Shown piece by piece: positions 58,698 through 64,000 of a stretch of 64,000 bases of DNA. The position numbers and the translations under genes were made by a program. The DNA lies in NCBI GenBank assembly GCA_014529385.2, contig CM043968.1, forward strand, positions 22,682,581 through 22,746,580, in the 5' to 3' direction. Source of the DNA: Adiantum capillus-veneris. Taxonomy: Eukaryota > Streptophyta > Polypodiopsida > Polypodiales > Pteridaceae. Under the pieces are notes generated by a model. The model saw only the letters and a program-made list of their open reading frames with translations. It was not told the origin of the DNA and did not search any database. The first letter of the stretch is position 1; each line of letters opens with the position of its first letter.

Positions 58698-60489
58698 TTA
58701 GGGTGCCTTGTAATCAATCACAAAACCGTGCTTGTCTATAGAGTATTTTCCAGCTTTGCTAAAGGCAACAAGAGATGATTTCAAGTCCAACAAATTCTCA
58801 TCAAAAAGGCTGAGAAAAGGCTTGGGCAAATTCAAAACTACATCCACGATATTTCCTTGCAGAATTACTTGTACAACCTCTCCATTTTGCAAACAGATTT
58901 TAGCTTGAAGAGAAGGCAACTTCACAATCTGCACAAGCTTTCCACACGAGTAACAAAAGGGGTTGCAAATTTGACGACTAACATTTCTGCCTTTGCAAGA
59001 GTCACACACATATTCCACCTCCAAACTGTTGATGTTAACAATCTCCAAAGTTCCAAAGACCTACAAACAATTATGAGTTCACAACTTGCAAGCAATGCTC
59101 ACGCAAATAGATCTAGTTAAAGTAGATTACCTTCTTTCCAAATCCCATACTAGTGACTTGTTTTGAGAGATGTTGCGAGAAAACACTCTTTAAATTTTCT
59201 GGCAATGCACAAATAAGAGTTTTGTCCACCACAGATAATGTGCTTGATGCTGCTTTGAAGACGTTGATGTTGTGCGCAACACATGAAAAAGAACCCTTGG
59301 TTTTCAAAGCATCAACCATGAGATGATAATCGACACGCCTGGAAGGAACAAAAAGCAAATGCACAAATAATCCAGATTAGAGATAAGCCTTAAAATATCA
59401 AGGCAAAATAGATCAAATTGATGACTCACACTTGCTCTATCACTGGATGTAGGGCCATCTGCGATGGTCAAACGATAACTATCACCACCATCGGACCTTG
59501 TGGAGGTCTCAACCTTCACAACAGTGAACGCAATAGTGGGAGCGAACTCAATCACAGCCTTATAAGTAAGCAACTCCTTAATTCTATGTTCAGGGTAAAG
59601 ATGTAAACAACAATCAAAATTTTCAGCTTTTACTACAGTAGTGGCAGCATTTGCATAGAGAGCCCACAAGCTAGTACCTCCATCTTTCCACACTTTTCTC
59701 TTGACATACGCCCCCTCAATACGCACAAACTCCCCAACTTCAAAAGATTCAAAAAACTCATTGACAAACACTTCTGTGACAACAAAGGTGACAGTGTTCT
59801 TGGACTCTCTGTCTATTAAGTCAGCCTTCAAATGTCACGCATAGCTAGCTTTAGGTATTTTATAAGTACCATACTTGCATAGCACTTTGCCCTCAAATGC
59901 AAAACGAAACGTAATAGCTTCAGAAATCTCTGATATGGACAAAACCCTAAGAGGCGGCACTAATGCCAATTGCGAGCCAAAGCTGTCACTTATTGGTTTA
60001 TCACTCTCCTTTGCTGCGACAAAAGCGGAGCTCGAGTCACGAGGCTGTACAGAGAGGCCTGTGATAAAAATATGTTATTCACAACCTTAAACAAGCTTCA
60101 AATCGTGGACAGAATAGAAATACATTACCACGAGCATAGCTTAGAGCTTTTCTTAAGGCTTTAGAAGGGGATGACCTCTTCAACTTTGGAGCAAGCTTTT
60201 TCGAGAGCTTTGGGGACAAATCGGATTTGGAAGGAGAGAAATGTGTTTCATGTAACTTTAACAAACCAGAGGAAGCATGAACGTCTATCGTAGCTTGCAC
60301 ACCCTCTTTACCCACATTAGAACACTCAAGGTCGTCTTCAAAATCGAAAGCAAGTTCCTTATTCAAATCAGGATCTGCAAGAATGTATTATAAGTTTCGA
60401 GCAAGAAATCAAGGCTAAACGTGTAACAATAGCTCAAAACTCAACAGAGACAAGTTCAAAAGGCCCCAACCAGACATTGGATGATCCAT
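58698..60489 (-). CDS. RPA70-like single-strand DNA-binding protein of the Helentron-like element
   Basis: Probable ssDNA-coating partner of the Rep/helicase during rolling-circle copying. Exons by splice sites: 60489-60471 (MDHPMS), 60374-60129, 60058-59430, 59338-59131, 59060-58698. Exons 1-2 join in phase to give MDHPMSDPDLNKELAFDF. Exon 3 carries an OB-fold-like segment (GEFVRIEGAYVKRKVW, SLWALYANAATTV). Exon 5 holds a zinc ribbon (YVCDSCKG then CNPFCYSCG), as in the last DNA-binding domain of RPA70. A TGA at 59837-59835 (SYA*HLKADL, CGA expected) and a one-base phase conflict at the exon 3/4 junction suggest this copy is damaged. The TAA at 58700-58698 is in frame with Rep. Confidence 0.75.
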
Positions 60490-60656
60490 GGAGACCTGGT
60501 ATGTAGGTAGATCTAAGACTTGATAGCACAAGTCCACAAAAGGGAGAGCTCAAGTGAGGAAACAACAACACAACAGAAATATCCCAGCACGTTATCAGGA
60601 AAACCAGAGGAGCAGAAACGCTTTGCAAATTCTATGTATAACTGGAGGGCTAGAGG

Positions 60657-60668
60657 CTTTTTATAAAG
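60657..60668 (-). promoter_or_regulatory. TATA box upstream of the RPA-like gene
   Basis: The minus strand reads CTTTATAAAAAG about 170 bp before the proposed ATG. This suggests the element has its own promoter rather than using ARF's. Confidence 0.55.
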
Positions 60669-60670
60669 AA

Positions 60671-61204
60671 TGCAAACGTGATGGATATTAAGACAAGAAG
60701 CTGGACAATCATAAGTTAAATATCCAAGTCTTAAAAGCGGATCTCGAGAGAGAGAAGGCTACAAGTCAGGTCTTTTAAAAGCCACTTTCTAGTGAGAGAA
60801 AACAATAATAAACAAAATTGGGAAATCGAGATAAAAAAGTTTCTTCTTTACGGTGGGTGACAGCTGGCACCAAGATACGTGAGAATATCCAAGCTAAAAA
60901 CAAAAGCCGATAAGATTTTTCACTTTAACAAGGCATTTATAAGACAACACAGAAAGACATAATACATCAAGGACCAAACTCGATTTTAAAAACCCAAGCT
61001 CAATCAAAACACCATATGGTCATTTTCATATCCGCAACGAACCCACATCAGGAACACAATCCAAAATATTCTTCAAAAATAATAACAAGAAAATAGAAAT
61101 TGCTTCTTCAAAAAGGGCCGGATCTGTCAAAAACACAACCACACCAAAGCTCATTTCTACTGCCAAACAGATTGCTAATGCAAAGAAAAGCAGATCAAGA
61201 GTAC
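60671..61204 (-). other. ARF intron 2 and/or 5' flank of the Helentron-like element
   Basis: AT-rich, no gene. The ARF intron 2 donor is at 61204 and the border between intron and transposon is not visible. Confidence 0.5.
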
Positions 61205-61657
61205 CTTGCCCTGGCCTGCAACATCCCAAACAGTAAAGTTTATGTTCTTGTATTCTACGGTTTCCACATTATAACCTGCGTATTCAGTTAATTACCAACA
61301 TAACGACACAGATCAATTGCAGATGGGAGATCGAATGCAGATTGCCGGAAATATTATGCGGTGCACTATAGCCGCAAAATTTTGTAGCCTATCATGCATA
61401 TGAGAAAAAGCTAGAGACCTTTTGGACTGAGAAATTTTGCTTTCAAAACCATATGTGGCAAGCAGGTAAGTAAGATATATATGGAAGGGAAAATGATGAC
61501 GCTCACCAATGGTGGGGATGGTGGAAACAAATTCCCTATGCTTCAGCTTGTAAAGAATGGTGGTCTTGCCAGCAGCGTCGAGGCCGAGCATCAGAAGCCT
61601 CATCTCTCTTCTGGCTAGTAGTAACTGAGAGAAGACCTTTGTGAACGCAGGTCCCAT
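61205..61657 (-). CDS. ARF-type small GTPase, exons 1 and 2 only
   Basis: ARF proteins are myristoylated GTPases that recruit vesicle coats. Exon 1 (61657-61507) encodes [19 protein letters not shown] with Gly2 for myristoylation, the P-loop GLDAAGKT (25-32) and switch I STIPTIG. Exon 2 (61275-61205) encodes [20 protein letters not shown] then QGK and ends at a GT donor in phase 0. The splice between them restores Gly51. ARFs normally have WDVGGQ; Ala replaces the first Gly and Gly replaces the next Asp/Glu. The remaining exons (IRPLW onward in the family) are not found on this strand to the left. The Met at 61657 was chosen over an upstream in-frame Met because of the MG start. Host gene split by TEs or a captured fragment. 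Confidence 0.82.
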
Positions 61658-61722
61658 GGCGAACACAGCTAAAGAAAAGGAATGATGGGGAAGCACTCTC
61701 TACGTGTATCAGAAAGAGAGCG

Positions 61723-61750
61723 ATTGTGTGTGTGTGTGTGTGTGTGTGTG
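61723..61750. repeat. (GT)n microsatellite in the ARF 5' region
   Basis: About 14 GT units 65-95 bp upstream of the ARF start codon. Confidence 0.95.
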
Positions 61751-62949
61751 GCAGTTCATCTCGTTGAAGCATGGCTTCGGCAGCAAGCAGCAATCCGATT
61801 GTTTGACTTAATTCAAACCCTCTCTACCAAGGCCCAACCTTGAACCATGAGTGCATCGGGGGTAGCAAAATCTGGCGCTTAACGCAGGCAGCACCCAATA
61901 CCATCCCTGTTTTGTCCTGCGCCTCGGAATCAACGAGCAGCACCACCAACATAGCAAAGCCTAGCGCAACCGAGAATACGCGCGTGCCTTCAAATGCCTA
62001 GATGGCTACCACAAGTAGCAAATCAGAAAAAAACAAAGCCAGCAAGTACTCACGCCATCTGTGCAAGCAAGCTCACGGACGTCACTGAACAACAGGCAAG
62101 CGTTCTACAAACAGAAGCCTAACCTAAAACATAACGAACAAAGCTTTAGTCTTCATCGCACAAGCTCAGACACGGGCTCGGAGCCCAAAAGCAATGCAAG
62201 ATCTCGCAAAGCGGGAGTAGGTGAGCTAAACAAAGACTCCACTCATGAACACCCTATAAGTTTTATAGGGGCGGGTTCTTGAGCTCCACCTAATAACGCT
62301 CCAATCACAAGACCCTACGTGGCCTCATCTATCCCCACTCACCTAGGATACCCTCACCCTATCCCCTCACTTAGCATACCCTCACCTTGCAAGCCTTTCC
62401 TCGACCCACCCAACTCAATCATGGTGCTCATTAATTACTTTTATTATCAAACACCAAAGTTATTTTTTCTAATTTTAGCCAGTAAAAAGAGAACTCAACG
62501 CTATGGCCTTTGCCCTTTGGGCAGGCCAAAAAGTCTTAACTATCAAAAGACCAGCAATAGTCAGAATCAAAGCACATGATGTAGAGGGGAATGAAAAAGA
62601 GAATTGACAAAGTGAGGAAGACCCAACGGGGTGTCTGCTAGGAAAAGACATGAAAAAAATAAAAATAAATATCTCAAGTACAAAGTGGTGAAGGACCTCA
62701 TATTGGGGGAAACTAATAAAGACTATAATAATTGTCCACACATCCACTCAACTCAACCAAGGGGGTAGGTCCCATATGGTTAAACCCATTAGCCACAAAT
62801 TATCAGCTTACTCATATCATGGCATAGAGAAGAGAAAAGAAAAGGCTCTCCATCACATAATGAGGATATAATATCCACGGAGAAGAAAATGAATTGTCCA
62901 CAAGACAATAAAATCATCACCTTTATTATGCTCATCATAAACTAGATTC

Positions 62950-63056
62950 CAGAGAGGGTAAAACATGTTGGATGTACTACAAGGTTTAAGTAAGTGAACT
63001 GCAAGGATTAAGTTTTAGAGAGGGTAAATATGTTAGTTGCACTACAAGGGTTAAGT
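62950..63056 (+). repeat. imperfect direct repeat, period about 66 bp
   Basis: AGAGAGGGTAAAACATGTTG and AGAGAGGGTAAATATGTTAG are each followed by (A/G)(T/C)ACTACAAGG and TTAAGT. Confidence 0.75.
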
Positions 63057-63550
63057 CACATCAGTCCTATGGGAAGTCTTGCCTAGGCAGGCCATTAGGT
63101 CAGGCTAAGTATAGTGACAGTGTGTGTGTGTTGTTGTTATATTAAACTTAATACATACATACAAAAGAACATAACGTTCAAAAGATACCTAGCTTTAGAA
63201 AACTAGATAGATATTTGTATAAAAACGACTCAATCTTGGATTCAATTTCATACAATATAATAAGAATGAGGCATCATTCCAATGATCTTATACAAAAAAC
63301 CACTGAGTTGTGGACGTCCACTAGGTAGAGGAAGCTCGGTTCTTGAGTGATTGACAATAGCTAAGCCAAAAAATTCTTAAGTAAAGATAAAATTCTCACC
63401 TCATCCATATAAACAAGACAATAATTTGTTAACTTTGAATACATATTACAAGTGTCAATGAACCTATCAATTGTTATCCATGTCCTACTTAAAATGTTTT
63501 TAATTTAAACTTACTATCCATTAATTTTTACAATACAAAACAATGCAAAG

Positions 63551-63633
63551 TGTTTAGGAGACTAATATCCTTTCAAAAGTAAGTGGTTATAAGATATATT
63601 ATTTCCAAATGTTTAGGAGACCAATGTCCTTTC
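63551..63633 (+). repeat. 24-bp direct repeat, two copies
   Basis: TGTTTAGGAGACTAATATCC and TGTTTAGGAGACCAATGTCC start at 63551 and 63610, both followed by TTTC. Confidence 0.85.
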
Positions 63634-63673
63634 CCCCCTTCTGAGCCAAGTGTCCCCCTTCTGAGCCAAGTGT
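63634..63673 (+). repeat. 20-bp perfect tandem duplication
   Basis: CCCCCTTCTGAGCCAAGTGT twice in a row, directly after the 24-bp repeat. Confidence 0.93.
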
Positions 63674-63700
63674 CGATTGAAAAAAGTACCCTTTTTAAGA

Positions 63701-63730
63701 GCATCAAAAGGCCATTACCTCTTTTGATGC
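63701..63730 (+). repeat. covarying hairpin, copy 5
   Basis: GCATCAAAAG, loop GCCATTACCT, CTTTTGATGC: a perfect 10-bp stem with a related loop. Confidence 0.7.
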
Positions 63731-63800
63731 AAGTAATCAAACTAAATAGTCAATTTAAATTTTTGTTGAGCCATGCTCATTCTCTTCTCCGGTATATTCT

Positions 63801-64000
63801 TTAGGGTTCGTTCAAACTCGGGAAGAGGTCAATGATCAGTTCAATCTCTTCATTGTCCTTCATTGATTCTTGAAGCTCTTTAGTTGTCAAGTTTGCATCA
63901 AGAGCGAGAGTATCTGGCAAACCAATGAAGGATGAATTAAGCTCGCATGAAGGCTCAATGTCTAACTCTTAGGCAAAATCTTCCATTGCATTAGTGCTGC
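63801..64000 (-). CDS. possible C-terminal end of an unknown acidic protein
   Basis: The minus strand is open from 63968 to a TAA at 63803-63801 (56 residues: ELDIEPSCELNSSFIGLPDT then an acidic Leu-rich end with LIIDLFPSLNEP). An in-frame TAA at 63971-63969 separates it from EDFA. Codon content looks protein-like, but no family is recognised and the rest lies outside the window. It may be a last exon or a TE remnant. Confidence 0.3.

Larger units (their letters stand above)
53113..60670 (-). mobile_element. Helentron-like rolling-circle transposon with RPA gene
   Basis: Two minus-strand units lie 42 bp apart: an RPA-like gene (60489-58698) and a Rep-helicase-endonuclease polyprotein (58655-53113). 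HUH Rep plus PIF1 helicase defines the Helitron class. The C-terminal APE-like endonuclease is the mark of the Helentron branch, described mainly from animals and other non-plant lineages as far as I recall. RPA genes are known from plant Helitrons. Both termini are undefined; the coordinates cover the coding part and its TATA box. Stops at five or more sites make this copy inactive. Confidence 0.8.
61751..63800. other. ARF upstream region and repeat-rich flank, no gene recognised
   Basis: The first few hundred bases (to about 62280) are more GC-rich and probably include the ARF promoter. Beyond that are CCCTCACC-type short repeats (62335-62390) and duplications at 62950-63056, 63551-63633 and 63634-63673. 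Hairpin copy 5 is at 63701. Open frames are short and unrecognised. Confidence 0.5.

Overview
The window is nuclear DNA of a land plant, probably one with a large, repeat-rich genome. The evidence is the transposon content (Ty3/gypsy chromoviruses primed by initiator-Met tRNA, a plant-type LINE, a Helitron-class element), two spliced host-type genes (SRP72 and an ARF GTPase) and abundant (GA)n/(GT)n microsatellites. A fern or another seed-free vascular plant would fit the very long TE-filled introns implied here, but the sequence does not prove this. No bacterial operons, CRISPR array or rRNA genes were seen.

Layout. 1-3.37 kb: a minus-strand Ty3/gypsy element (F) running off the left edge, with an LTR at 3.0-3.37 kb. 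3.37-24.76 kb: a three-level nest. Plus-strand chromovirus A is split in its reverse transcriptase by minus-strand chromovirus C (6408-21586; 1.44-kb LTRs, 5-bp target duplication). C is itself split between gag and protease by a 6.9-kb plus-strand LINE (18-bp target duplication, A-tail). 24.76-33.4 kb: a foreign Ty3 pol fragment (D), a 5'-truncated sister of A (B), and the decayed 3' end plus LTR of a third relative (G). 33.77-35.79 kb: SRP72, four visible exons with the N-terminal exon(s) missing. 35.8-39.5 kb: AT-rich, no gene recognised. 39.76-45.86 kb: chromovirus E, whose gag-protease block is inverted relative to its pol. 45.9-53.1 kb: AT-rich non-coding DNA with a long imperfect inverted repeat and a family of covarying hairpins. 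53.1-60.7 kb: a minus-strand Helentron-like element with an RPA-like gene followed by Rep (HUH) - PIF1 helicase - APE-like endonuclease. 61.2-61.66 kb: the first two exons of an ARF-type GTPase, minus strand. 61.7-64 kb: repeats and a possible C-terminal coding end.

How it fits together. The nesting order A, then C, then LINE follows from the target duplications and from LTR divergence read by eye (about 95% for A, about 98% for C). The LTRs of A, B, G and C share a 36-nt box although they otherwise look unrelated. Most premature stops in all elements look like CAG or CGA to TAG or TGA changes, as expected for decay of methylated cytosines. SRP72 and ARF are each only partly present, so large TE blocks either occupy their introns or have truncated them. 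The most novel item is the Helentron-like element. Its RPA gene has a TATA box and five exons, and its last exon is in the same frame as Rep, separated by one stop codon.
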